A stretch of 19,113 nt of DNA from Cyanothece sp. UBA12306 (GTDB lineage Bacteria; Cyanobacteriota; Cyanobacteriia; Cyanobacteriales; Microcystaceae): contig DLXW01000088.1 in assembly GCA_003448685.1 (NCBI GenBank), forward strand, positions 1,931-21,043. Reading direction: 5' to 3'. Below the pieces are notes generated by a model. It ran no database searches and was not told the DNA's origin. It saw nothing but the letters and a program-made list of their open reading frames with translations. The first letter of the stretch is position 1. Every line of letters starts with the position of its first letter. Positions 1 to 7,503 of this stretch are shown here, piece after piece. A program made the translations under genes and the position numbers.

Positions 1-18
1 AAGCGAGTTTTACTTGGA

Positions 19-76
19 GACTTCTGACTTCTGTAGGGGCTTAATAGTATTAAGCCCCTACGACTTCTGACTTCTG
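19..76. repeat. Palindrome framed by two copies of a 15-base heptad repeat
   Basis: A near-ideal inverted repeat occupies 33-61: 14-base arms GTAGGGGCTTAATA (33-46) and TATTAAGCCCCTAC (48-61) around a single central G. It lies between two identical 15-base blocks, GACTTCTGACTTCTG, at 19-33 and 62-76; each block is two GACTTCT heptads plus G. A reverse-oriented copy of the heptad repeat occurs at 6784-6799. Heptad arrays of this sort are common dispersed repeats in cyanobacterial genomes. The palindrome may be a small non-autonomous element or a terminator of the gene to the left. No T-run follows on the plus strand, so a simple intrinsic terminator is not supported. Confidence 0.8.
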
Positions 77-144
77 CTATACCAACCCTACACTAAAGAC
101 GAAAAGCTTACAATAAAAGCAAAACCTGCTGATTAATTAACTAA

Positions 145-1830
145 ATGCTTGTGGACGCTTCACCTAATGCGATCGCTCAATTTGACTCCATCGATGCCGC
201 CTTAGCCGATATTAAAGCTGGACGTGCGGTTGTGGTAGTAGATGACGAAAATCGAGAAAATGAAGGGGATCTCATCTGTGCGGCCCAATTTGCCACCCCT
301 AACATGATTAATTTTATGGCTGTTGAAGCTAGAGGGTTAATTTGTTTATCCATGATGGGAGAACGCCTCGATGCCTTAGATTTACCCCTGATGGTTACTA
401 AAAACACCGATAGTAATCAAACGGCCTTTACTGTTAGTATCGATGCAGCGACCCATTTAGGGGTCACAACTGGTATTTCCGCCGAAGATCGGGCCCGTAC
501 GATCCAGGTTGCCATTAACCCCGATACTCACCCCGAAGACTTAACCCGTCCAGGTCATATTTTTCCTATTCGCGCCAAGGAAGGGGGGGTACTCAAACGG
601 GCAGGCCATACGGAAGCAGCTGTTGATTTATCGAGGTTAGCAGGACTTTATCCAGCAGGGGTGATCTGCGAAATTCAAAACCGTGATGGTTCGATGGCCC
701 GACTGCCTGAACTTTTTGATTATGCCCAAAAACATGAGCTGAAACTGATTAGTATTGCAGATCTAATTAGCTATCGTTTGCAACATGACCGTTTTGTTTA
801 TCGGGAAACGGTTTGTCAATTTCCTAGCCAATTCGGGACGTTTCAACTCTATGCTTACCGCAATATTCTAGATGGAACGGAACACGTGGCAATTGTTAAG
901 GGAGATCCCGCCGATTTTAAGGATCAACCTGTGATGGTGCGGATGCACTCAGAATGCTTGACAGGAGATGCCCTTGGATCGATGCGCTGTGACTGTCGGA
1001 TGCAGCTACAAAGTGCCTTAAAAATGATTGAAGGGGCCGGTTTAGGAGTGGTGGTATATTTGCGTCAGGAAGGACGAGGGATAGGTTTAGTGAATAAATT
1101 AAAAGCCTATTCTTTGCAGGATATGGGACTCGATACAGTCGAAGCTAACGAAAGATTAGGTTTTCCTGCTGATTTGCGTGACTATGGTATGGGTGCGCAA
1201 ATGTTAAATGATTTGGGAGTTAAACAGATTCATTTAATTACGAATAATCCTCGGAAAATTGCGGGTTTAAAAGGTTATGGTTTAGAAGTAGTTGATCGGG
1301 TTCCTTTATTAATTGAATCAAATGATTATAATGCTAGTTATTTAGCTACTAAAGCGGAAAAATTAGGTCATTTGATGTTACATACCTACTTAATTACGGT
1401 GGCAATTGATTGGGAAATGGATATCTTATCGGTCAAGGAACGTTATGCTAATTTAGAACAATTGCGTGAGTTATGTCGTTCGTCTCAGTTATTATTACAA
1501 GAAGAAGTTAGACCAATTGCTAGTGCTTTATTTAGTAATCCTGATTTGATTTTTCATCTAGGATTTGAACAGGGAAAAATGGTTGATCCTAACTGGTATC
1601 ATAATCCTAAACATCCTTATTTAATTGCGATCGCTAGTATCTTAGATGAGATTATAACATGGCCTAATATTAAACGCTTAGAATTTTTAATTTCTGGGGG
1701 AGATGATCCCCTTTTGGGTTTACAAGTACAATTGGATCGTCATAGCTTTTCTTTGAAAGATCAACCTTCTAAATATTTACGAGAGTTGGAAATGCAAACT
1801 ATCTATAGTTTTCAGGATTTAGTAAGTTGA
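145..1830 (+). CDS. ribBA: Bifunctional 3,4-dihydroxy-2-butanone 4-phosphate synthase / GTP cyclohydrolase II
   Basis: This cytosolic enzyme makes both precursors of riboflavin: the RibB half converts ribulose 5-phosphate to dihydroxybutanone phosphate plus formate, and the RibA half opens GTP to the diaminopyrimidine. The N-terminal RibB domain (about 12-210) carries the acidic RENEGD loop at 37-42 and RAGHTEA at 152-158. The RibA domain (about 215-405) carries the zinc ligands C271, C282 and C284 and the YLRQEGRG motif at 305-312. Both active sites look intact. The protein is 561 residues; about 150 residues beyond the RibA core (from about 410) form an extension typical of cyanobacterial RibBA. 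The ATG at 145 starts about 11 residues before the conserved FDSIDAAL segment; no clear Shine-Dalgarno precedes it, which is normal in cyanobacteria. A HIP1 octamer lies at 169-176 and another at 1627-1634. I see no FMN riboswitch upstream. Confidence 0.97.
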   Translation: MLVDASPNAIAQFDSIDAALADIKAGRAVVVVDDENRENEGDLICAAQFATPNMINFMAVEARGLICLSMMGERLDALDLPLMVTKNTDSNQTAFTVSIDAATHLGVTTGISAEDRARTIQVAINPDTHPEDLTRPGHIFPIRAKEGGVLKRAGHTEAAVDLSRLAGLYPAGVICEIQNRDGSMARLPELFDYAQKHELKLISIADLISYRLQHDRFVYRETVCQFPSQFGTFQLYAYRNILDGTEHVAIVKGDPADFKDQPVMVRMHSECLTGDALGSMRCDCRMQLQSALKMIEGAGLGVVVYLRQEGRGIGLVNKLKAYSLQDMGLDTVEANERLGFPADLRDYGMGAQMLNDLGVKQIHLITNNPRKIAGLKGYGLEVVDRVPLLIESNDYNASYLATKAEKLGHLMLHTYLITVAIDWEMDILSVKERYANLEQLRELCRSSQLLLQEEVRPIASALFSNPDLIFHLGFEQGKMVDPNWYHNPKHPYLIAIASILDEIITWPNIKRLEFLISGGDDPLLGLQVQLDRHSFSLKDQPSKYLRELEMQTIYSFQDLVS

Positions 1831-1837
1831 TAGGGTA

Positions 1838-1859
1838 ACAAGCAGATCATAAAGCTTGT
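1838..1859 (+). terminator. Weak hairpin after ribBA
   Basis: ACAAGC at 1838-1843 pairs with GCTTGT at 1854-1859 across a 10-base loop, eight bases after the ribBA stop. The stem is short and no U-tract follows, so it is only a possible terminator or 3'-end stabiliser. Confidence 0.25.
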
Positions 1860-1940
1860 ATGTACTTATTAATCCTGACTGATAGGTGTTTTTATGTTAG
1901 TCTATAAATAACAATATTTTTTAGTTTGGGAAAATGGACA

Positions 1941-2645
1941 ATGATAATCTCTCATAAATATAAATATATTTTTTTAAAAACGACTAAAACAGCAGGTACT
2001 AGTATTGAAATTTCTTTATCAAGATTTTGTGGAAATGACGATATAATCACCCCTTTAACCTCTATAGATGAAAAAATCAGACAGGAGTTGGGAATCTTTC
2101 CTCAAAATTATGAAAATTATACACGTTATCTTGATCCCTGGGAGTATAGATTTAAAGATATAGGTAGTTTAATAACAGAAAAGAAAATACCCCAGATAAG
2201 TACTACATTTTATAATCATATGTCTGCTAGTAGAATTAAAAGGGGAATAGGTTCAAAAATTTGGTATAGTTACTTCAAATTTTGCTTTGTTCGTAACCCT
2301 TGGGATAAGGCAATTTCTCGATATTATTGGAATATAAAAAAGCAGGTAAAAACTGAAACTTTAGATGAGTCTCTCCAACGACATAATCCTAATGATAATT
2401 TTGAAATTTATACAATGAAAAATCGTATTGCTGTCGACTATATCGGTAAATATGAAACCTTAATGCAAGATTTAGAAACTATTTGCAACAAACTGAAAAT
2501 TCCTTGGGATGGATGGATGCCAAGAGCTAAGGGCAATGTTCGTAGAGATAAACGGCATTATTCTGAAGTATTAAGTCCAGAGCAAAAGGATTTTATTAGC
2601 CAAAAATGTGAAAAAGAAATAAGCTTATTTGGCTATGAATTCTAA
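1941..2645 (+). CDS. Sulfotransferase family protein (PAPS-dependent type)
   Basis: The 234-residue product has the two cofactor motifs of the Sulfotransfer_2-type fold. The 5'-phosphosulfate loop is KTTKTAGTSIE near residues 13-23, and the 3'-phosphate-binding segment is FVRNPWDKAISRYYW at 116-130. H93 in YNHMSA is a possible catalytic base. IGKYETL (168-174) and the C-terminal HYSEVLSP stretch (207-214) also fit the family. Such enzymes move sulfate from PAPS onto sugars or other acceptors; in cyanobacteria sulfated polysaccharides are plausible acceptors, but the substrate cannot be read here. I chose ATG 1941, which puts the first beta strand at the usual distance from the start; an in-frame TTG at 1926 would add five residues. 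The gene stands alone between ribBA and the BNR protein. It looks more AT-rich than ribBA and has no HIP1 site, which fits horizontal gain but does not prove it. Confidence 0.85.
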   Translation: MIISHKYKYIFLKTTKTAGTSIEISLSRFCGNDDIITPLTSIDEKIRQELGIFPQNYENYTRYLDPWEYRFKDIGSLITEKKIPQISTTFYNHMSASRIKRGIGSKIWYSYFKFCFVRNPWDKAISRYYWNIKKQVKTETLDESLQRHNPNDNFEIYTMKNRIAVDYIGKYETLMQDLETICNKLKIPWDGWMPRAKGNVRRDKRHYSEVLSPEQKDFISQKCEKEISLFGYEF

Positions 2646-2812
2646 TGTTATCTATAGTTATTTTTGATCTGTGCTTTTAAACTAAACAATAATGCTGGGC
2701 AGTCAAGTTATGATTATAAGGAAGAATTGGCATTACTTGAGCAATTTGATACTTCAATTCAACTTCAACCCATGTCTTAATCCAACTTGTTCTTTCAAAA
2801 CAGATTTTAGTA
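2646..2812. other. Intergenic stretch before the BNR-repeat gene
   Basis: This holds 167 AT-rich bases with no convincing RNA or promoter. One plus-strand frame stays open for about 40 codons, from a TTG near 2664 to a TAA near 2780, but it has no recognisable family and no good start. It could be the decayed 3' end of an older gene. Confidence 0.3.
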
Positions 2813-5164
2813 ATGAAACTTAATAAACTAATTTCGTTAATCGTGAGAATTTGTCTCATTTTTATCTTAAGTATCTCTGGTTTATTTATCGGTATTCCTG
2901 TTGCTAATGCTCATCGTCCTCATGACGTGATTAAACAAATGGAAATATCACCAAATTATGAACAGGATCAGACTATTTATATTATTGTTAGAGAGAAGTT
3001 TCTCAAATCAGAAGATGGGGGGAAGTCATGGTATAAGCTTTTCCGAGGTTTGGACAATAATTTCGACTTTTCTAGTTTCTCAATTGCCCTTAGTAATTCC
3101 CAAATTCTCTATATTTCTGCCCCAGGTGATGGCATTTATCGTTCTCAGGATGGCGGATTATCTTGGAATAAAAAAAATCAAGGTTTGGAGGAGGCAAAAA
3201 TTACTTTACTATCTGTTTCTTTACACTCTCCAGATGTTGTCTTGGCTTCGGATAAAGAAGGAGGCTTATATTTGACGAATGATGGCGGTAATACTTGGCG
3301 TTCTGTAATAAGTGAAGCTCAAATCACTGCTATTTCTTTCGCTGCAAGTGATGATAAAATAATGGCAGTTGGTGATAGTCTTGGCAACATTTATTTATCG
3401 TCAGATCAAGGGTTAACATGGACAAAGATCATCAAAATGGATCGCCATGAAAAGGTTCAAGCTATTGCTTTATCTCCTACCTTTACCCAAGATAATACCT
3501 TTTGGATCGGTACGGAGAAGGGAGGGGTATGGAAAACAACAGATTCAGGTAATTCTTTGACTCAAGTTAATAAAGGATTATCAGATCTGAAAATTAGAAG
3601 TCTTGTTCCATCCCCTAATTATTCTCAAGACTCGATTCTTTTTGTGTCTACTTGGGATCAGGGTGTGTTTCAATCTATAGATCAAGGTAATAGTTGGAAA
3701 AAAGTAAGTAAAGGGTTAACTAAAAATTCTCAAGCAGATGAAGATAAGTTTTCAGAACCTCACTTTCAAGATTTAAGAATATCTCAAAATTTTGTCCAGG
3801 ACAAAACTATATTTTTGGGAGGATTTGACGGACTTTTTAGCTCTAATAATGGGGGGCAGAATTGGCAGGAAATAGAAACGTTATCTACCAGAATAATTAC
3901 CAGCTTAGCTGTTTCTCCTAATTATAAAAATGACTCGACTTTAGCCATAGGAACTTATGAAAAAGAAGCTTATATAACTAGAGATAAAGGAATAACTTGG
4001 GAACCCATTGTTCGAGGATTTGCTGCGCCATCTTATAAAGCTAATTCTAATCCTTCGATAAAAATTGAATATTCTCGATTTTACGATTTAATTTTTTCAC
4101 CCAACTACGAGCAGGATAATACTTTATTTGCCAGTTTTCTCTATAAGTTCTTTAAGTCTACAAACCAAGGTAAATTTTGGCAACAAATGCATTTATTTAG
4201 TAAAGAGAGAGGAATATTACGGGATACTTATATGGTTGCCTCTCCTGATTTTGCTAATGATAAAACATTATATATTATTACAAAAAATGGAGGATTTATT
4301 TATAGCTCACAAGACAAAGGTGAAACTTTTTCAGTAATTCATAAGCTTAAAAATTCCACTAAATCTGTAGTTATTTCTCCTAATTTTGCCAAAGATAAAA
4401 CCATATTCATTTCGGGTTTTGATCGATTATATAAAACAATAGATGGCGGAAAAAATTGGGAAATTATTAGTAACGATATTCCCTTGGATAATGTAATTTG
4501 GCTGCAATTAGCGATTTCACCAAATTATCAGCAAGATCAAACGGTTTTTGCCGGAACAAATCAGGGAATTTTCAAAACGAACAATGGGGGAAAAACTTGG
4601 CAACAATTAAAAGGTAGTTTTCTGATTAAACAGACTATAATAGAGGCAATGGCTATCTCTCCCAATTATCAAAATGATCACACAATTATTGCTAGTGTTC
4701 GAGGATTGGGATTAGTAAAAAGTACTGATTCAGGGAAAACTTTTGAGGAAATCGGAGGCGATTTCAATCACAAACATTTTTTAGGTGAAATGGTGATGTC
4801 GGGATCATCACCCATACATTTTTCCCCTAATTATGCAGAAGATCAAACAATTTATGGTTTTGGTTCATCAACGGCTAATTTATATAAATCAACCGATGGT
4901 GGTTGGAATTGGGAAGTAATCTTTATTCCTCAAAAAAGTGATTTAATTGCTAACTTGTTAACCCAATTAAAGGTTACTAAGATTTTCTTTAATATCTATC
5001 CATCTTTAAGATTTTTACTGGCATTAATTATTGCTTTATCCGCATATCCCTTAGTGGGACTCTTGAAACTAGAGAAAAAATTGCCTTTTAATAGTTTTCA
5101 AGTCAAATTTGGGACGACTGTATCTTTATTTTTGCTGATTGTGATCACTCTTTCCTTAATTTAA
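2813..5164 (+). CDS. Exported BNR/Asp-box repeat protein, Ycf48/sortilin-like propeller, C-terminal membrane anchor
   Basis: The 783-residue product begins with an N-terminal signal sequence (hydrophobic 8-31, likely cleavage after ANA at 33). It is then built of alternating blocks. SPNY-x-x-D-x-T-I/L-type strands begin near 46, 221, 267, 324, 368, 429, 477, 522, 569, 616 and 671. Asp-box turns of the form S/T-x-D-x-G-x-x-W occur about 14 times, for example at 66-73, 111-118, 155-162, 542-549 and 693-700. Such motifs mark beta-propellers of the sialidase, sortilin and Ycf48/HCF136 type; 14 would suit two seven-bladed propellers or one ten-bladed sortilin-like ring with extras. Two hydrophobic helices (about 731-751 and 766-783) end the chain and probably anchor it. 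Ycf48 helps photosystem II assembly, and ycf4 follows 93 bases downstream, but this protein is about twice the size of Ycf48 and its role is unknown. No catalytic sialidase residues can be assigned. Confidence 0.85.
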   Translation: MKLNKLISLIVRICLIFILSISGLFIGIPVANAHRPHDVIKQMEISPNYEQDQTIYIIVREKFLKSEDGGKSWYKLFRGLDNNFDFSSFSIALSNSQILYISAPGDGIYRSQDGGLSWNKKNQGLEEAKITLLSVSLHSPDVVLASDKEGGLYLTNDGGNTWRSVISEAQITAISFAASDDKIMAVGDSLGNIYLSSDQGLTWTKIIKMDRHEKVQAIALSPTFTQDNTFWIGTEKGGVWKTTDSGNSLTQVNKGLSDLKIRSLVPSPNYSQDSILFVSTWDQGVFQSIDQGNSWKKVSKGLTKNSQADEDKFSEPHFQDLRISQNFVQDKTIFLGGFDGLFSSNNGGQNWQEIETLSTRIITSLAVSPNYKNDSTLAIGTYEKEAYITRDKGITWEPIVRGFAAPSYKANSNPSIKIEYSRFYDLIFSPNYEQDNTLFASFLYKFFKSTNQGKFWQQMHLFSKERGILRDTYMVASPDFANDKTLYIITKNGGFIYSSQDKGETFSVIHKLKNSTKSVVISPNFAKDKTIFISGFDRLYKTIDGGKNWEIISNDIPLDNVIWLQLAISPNYQQDQTVFAGTNQGIFKTNNGGKTWQQLKGSFLIKQTIIEAMAISPNYQNDHTIIASVRGLGLVKSTDSGKTFEEIGGDFNHKHFLGEMVMSGSSPIHFSPNYAEDQTIYGFGSSTANLYKSTDGGWNWEVIFIPQKSDLIANLLTQLKVTKIFFNIYPSLRFLLALIIALSAYPLVGLLKLEKKLPFNSFQVKFGTTVSLFLLIVITLSLI

Positions 5165-5181
5165 CAAAAATGTCGGTTTTA

Positions 5182-5209
5182 TTGAAAAGTAGTGGGCTTT
5201 GAATACAGT
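5182..5209 (+). promoter_or_regulatory. Candidate sigma-70 promoter for ycf4
   Basis: TTGAAA at 5182-5187 and TACAGT at 5204-5209 are separated by 16 bases, about 50 bases before the ycf4 ATG. The -35 box matches consensus well and the -10 box only partly. This is sequence resemblance only. Confidence 0.3.
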
Positions 5210-5257
5210 ATCGGGTAAAATGCACTAAGTAAGTCATCTTAATTAGAAACATCCCCT

Positions 5258-5809
5258 ATGACAAGCGATCGCCTTGTTTTTCGTCAAGAAGTTTTAGGTT
5301 CCCGCCGTTTGAGTAATTATTGGTGGGGATCAGTTGCCGCAATGGGAGGAATAGGGTTTCTTTTAGCCGGTATTTCTAGCTATTTAAGGACTAATCTCCT
5401 AATTGTTAGCGATACAAGTCAAATACAATTTTTTCCCCAAGGTATCGCCCTTTTATTCTATGGAATAGCAGGTTCATCCATGGCCTTCTATATCTGGTTT
5501 ACCACCCTTTTAGATATTGGGGGAGGATACAACGAATTCAATAAACAGACAGGAAAAGTAACTATTTTTCGTTGGGGTTTTCCTGGGAAAAACCGTCGCA
5601 TTGAAGTTATCTGTCCCCTAGAAGATATCCAAGCAATAAGGGCCGACATTAAAGAAGGGATAAACACTAAACGTAAACTCTATTTACAAATCAAAAAACG
5701 CCGAGATATACCTTTAACTCGTGTAGGAAGACCTATTTCTCTGTCTGAATTGGAAAATCAGGGAGCAGAATTAGCCCGTTTTTTGGGAGTTCCCTTAGAA
5801 GGGTTGTAA
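5258..5809 (+). CDS. ycf4: Photosystem I assembly protein Ycf4
   Basis: The 183-residue product matches Ycf4 over its whole length. It is a thylakoid-membrane factor that helps assemble the photosystem I complex. Two membrane helices (about 22-43 and 62-85) are followed by a soluble C-terminal domain with conserved features: LDIGGGYNEF at 85-94, FRWGFPGKNRR at 104-114, PLEDIQAIR at 120-128, and the LARFLGVPLEGL terminus. Both the length and the ends are those of an intact gene. A HIP1 octamer overlaps codons 3-5 (5265-5272). The cyclophilin gene starts 24 bases after the stop, so the two are probably cotranscribed. Confidence 0.97.
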   Translation: MTSDRLVFRQEVLGSRRLSNYWWGSVAAMGGIGFLLAGISSYLRTNLLIVSDTSQIQFFPQGIALLFYGIAGSSMAFYIWFTTLLDIGGGYNEFNKQTGKVTIFRWGFPGKNRRIEVICPLEDIQAIRADIKEGINTKRKLYLQIKKRRDIPLTRVGRPISLSELENQGAELARFLGVPLEGL

Positions 5810-5824
5810 ATCTTTGGAGAGTAT

Positions 5825-5828
5825 GAGG
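5825..5828 (+). promoter_or_regulatory. Ribosome binding site for the cyclophilin
   Basis: GAGG lies five bases before the ATG at 5834. It fixes the start that gives a complete lipoprotein signal peptide. Confidence 0.6.
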
Positions 5829-5833
5829 TAATT

Positions 5834-6541
5834 ATGGGAAATTTATTACGAAAATGGTCAACTGCATTGGTTTGTTTAGTATTAATAGGAGGTTTATACC
5901 TCACAGGTTGTTCTAGTCCCTCAGCAACTTCTTCCGATGCTAATACTAGCCAAGACTTAGCCTTAGCTAATTATGTACCTCGCTTAGAAGGTATGGCAAC
6001 GGTAGAAATGAAGATTAAGGGTTCTCCGGTGATCATCGAAGTCAATGGGGAAGATGCACCAATTACAGCCGGAAATTTTGTTGATTTAGTGGAACGGGGC
6101 TTTTACAATGGATTAACCTTCCATCGGGTAGTTAAAGAACCTCAACCTTTTGTGGCCCAAGGTGGAGATCCTCAAGGAACAGGAACGGGTAATTTTGTCG
6201 ATCCCCAAACCAAAAAAGCCCGCTATGTACCCCTAGAAATTAAATTAGAAGGGGATGAACAACCAACCTATGGCAAAGCTTTAGGACGGCAAGGAACCGC
6301 TACAGACAAAAATATAGTGTTAAAACATACTCGTGGTGCAGTAGCTATGGCGCGTTCCCAATTACCGGACTCTGCTTCGTCTCAGTTCTATTTTGCTCTC
6401 TCTGACTTAGCTTTTCTCGATGGAGATTATGCTGTATTTGGCTACGTTACTAATGGTATGGATATAGTCGATAGCATTCAACAGGGGGATAAAATTGACT
6501 CTGCTAGGGTAGTTTCTGGTTTAGAAAACCTGAAAAAATAA
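5834..6541 (+). CDS. Lipoprotein cyclophilin-type peptidyl-prolyl cis-trans isomerase
   Basis: This enzyme catalyses cis-trans isomerisation of Xaa-Pro bonds during protein folding. The 235-residue product has a lipoprotein signal (hydrophobic 11-22, lipobox LTGC at 23-26), so it should be lipid-anchored on the periplasmic or lumenal side of a membrane. The cyclophilin domain spans about 55-233, with [10 protein letters not shown] at 91-100 (catalytic Arg98), [14 protein letters not shown] at 106-119 (Gln109), DSASSQFYF at 179-187 and [10 protein letters not shown] at 194-203. The tryptophan of cyclosporin-sensitive eukaryotic cyclophilins is not present at the usual place. An insertion around 120-165 lengthens the region before the MARS motif, as in many cyanobacterial homologues. 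It lies 24 bases after ycf4 with a good Shine-Dalgarno, suggesting translation from the same message; a role in folding lumenal photosystem proteins is conceivable but inferred. Confidence 0.93.
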   Translation: MGNLLRKWSTALVCLVLIGGLYLTGCSSPSATSSDANTSQDLALANYVPRLEGMATVEMKIKGSPVIIEVNGEDAPITAGNFVDLVERGFYNGLTFHRVVKEPQPFVAQGGDPQGTGTGNFVDPQTKKARYVPLEIKLEGDEQPTYGKALGRQGTATDKNIVLKHTRGAVAMARSQLPDSASSQFYFALSDLAFLDGDYAVFGYVTNGMDIVDSIQQGDKIDSARVVSGLENLKK

Positions 6542-6564
6542 GTTCGGAGTTAGGATATCAGTAC

Positions 6565-6581
6565 GGTGGGCATGGCCCACC
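6565..6581 (+). terminator. GC-rich hairpin after the cyclophilin gene
   Basis: GGTGGGC (6565-6571) and GCCCACC (6575-6581) form a perfect 7-base stem with a three-base ATG loop, 23 bases after the stop codon. No T-run follows, so it may be a dispersed palindrome that stabilises the 3' end, not a true intrinsic terminator. Confidence 0.45.
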
Positions 6582-6639
6582 AAATTGCCTTTCTGGCCGA
6601 GGAATTAGGATACAAAATATTATTGATTAATTGCTCATA

Positions 6640-6801
6640 GTGAAAAAATCACCCTATTGGTTAATTGGCATATTATTCATTGTTACAGCGATCATGATGA
6701 ATAGTTATTTTGAAGTAGGAATGATTGGACTAACTACCTTTGTTTTGGCCTATTTAACTAAAGGAATGAGACGGATTAAGGGAGTCAGAAGTCAGAAGTA
6801 G
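6640..6801 (+). CDS. Small two-helix membrane protein, hypothetical
   Basis: A 53-codon reading frame starts with GTG at 6640 (or TTG at 6631, three codons earlier) and ends at TAG 6799-6801. It encodes a very hydrophobic peptide: a KKSPYW start, hydrophobic stretches at about 7-21 and 26-40, then a basic end containing KGMRRIKG. This positive tail after two helices looks like a real small membrane protein with a cytoplasmic C-terminus. The last six or so codons, including the stop, lie inside a GTCAGAA heptad repeat, so the present C-terminus (VRSQK) was probably supplied by the repeat. No family is recognised and there is no clear Shine-Dalgarno; being open by chance cannot be excluded. Confidence 0.5.
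   Translation: MKKSPYWLIGILFIVTAIMMNSYFEVGMIGLTTFVLAYLTKGMRRIKGVRSQK
6784..6799 (-). repeat. Reverse copy of the GACTTCT heptad repeat
   Basis: GTCAGAAGTCAGAAGT on the plus strand is the reverse complement of the heptad blocks at 19-33 and 62-76. It overlaps the end of the small membrane-protein frame. Confidence 0.7.
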
Positions 6802-6863
6802 TCTTTGTAACGAAGATTTATACTGAGATTGAGATCTTGCATCAGAACAAAAATATTTAAGAA

Positions 6864-7412
6864 TTAGTACAGCAGCAATTTTTTTAGGTCAATCTCGATA
6901 TGAGGAAATACTTGAGGTCTAATTGTTCCTGATTTAGATTCAGTAATTTGTGAGTAACAGCCGCTTTGGAGTTGAGTATGAACAATCAGCTTTTTGTTCT
7001 TCAAATCAATTACCCAATATTCAGGTATGCCGTTGCGGCCATAGGTAATAATTTTCTGTTCTAAATCTTTTTTTAGGGTTTTGTTGGATACTTCAATCAA
7101 CCAATAGATATCTTGGGGATAGGGGTGATGATTACGATAGATAGTTTCAGGCAGCCTAACTATAGCTATATCTGGTTCTGGTTCTGAATTATCTAAGGTG
7201 ATTGGATGGGCCTCTCTTATTTGAGCCTGTCCTTTAAGTAAATCTCTGAGGTAATCGCTTACGGATTGATTAGTATAGCTATGTTCAATCCCCTCTGGAC
7301 TCATCTCAATGATATCTCCTTCCAAAAATTCAACTGGTTTACCTTCTAATACTCCAGATTCAACCAGTTCGTGCCATTCATCTATCGACCATTTATAAAT
7401 AATTGAAGCCAT
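6864..7412 (-). CDS. Uma2-family (DUF820) PD-(D/E)XK nuclease-fold protein
   Basis: The 182-residue product has the order of motifs seen in Uma2 proteins, which are very abundant in cyanobacteria. These are an N-terminal W-S-x-D-E-W-H-E-L helix, FLEGDIIEMSPEG at 29-41, EPEPDIAIV at 77-85 (likely metal-binding Asp81), WLIEVSNKTLKKD at 104-116 (Glu107), and the KIITYGRNGIPEYWVID segment at 120-136. The fold is of the restriction-endonuclease type, but the biological role of the family is unsettled; transposition, defence and toxin-like roles have all been proposed. It ends a minus-strand series with the DUF29 gene (91 bases upstream) and the transglutaminase-like gene. It appears intact. Confidence 0.9.
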   Translation of the reverse strand: MASIIYKWSIDEWHELVESGVLEGKPVEFLEGDIIEMSPEGIEHSYTNQSVSDYLRDLLKGQAQIREAHPITLDNSEPEPDIAIVRLPETIYRNHHPYPQDIYWLIEVSNKTLKKDLEQKIITYGRNGIPEYWVIDLKNKKLIVHTQLQSGCYSQITESKSGTIRPQVFPHIEIDLKKLLLY

Positions 7413-7503
7413 ATCTGCTCTCGTCTTTACTATGTTTAATCTTAGTCAAAGAAAAGTTAATAAAATCACTGCTATCTTTAAAAATTCAGAGGCAGTTGTT
7501 CTA

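Noticed and set aside
1..144. FMN riboswitch before ribBA
   Set aside because: None of the conserved RFN-element segments is visible; the region is occupied by repeats.
1926..1940. TTG 1926 as start of the sulfotransferase
   Set aside because: ATG 1941 is five codons later, and places the first beta strand and phosphosulfate loop at the usual distance from the N-terminus.
2677..2859. Minus-strand 60-codon frame before the BNR gene
   Set aside because: It overlaps the start and signal-peptide region of a clear gene on the other strand and resembles no known protein.
6572..6640. A 22-codon ATG frame after the cyclophilin
   Set aside because: Its ATG is the loop of a hairpin, there is no ribosome binding site and no recognisable family.
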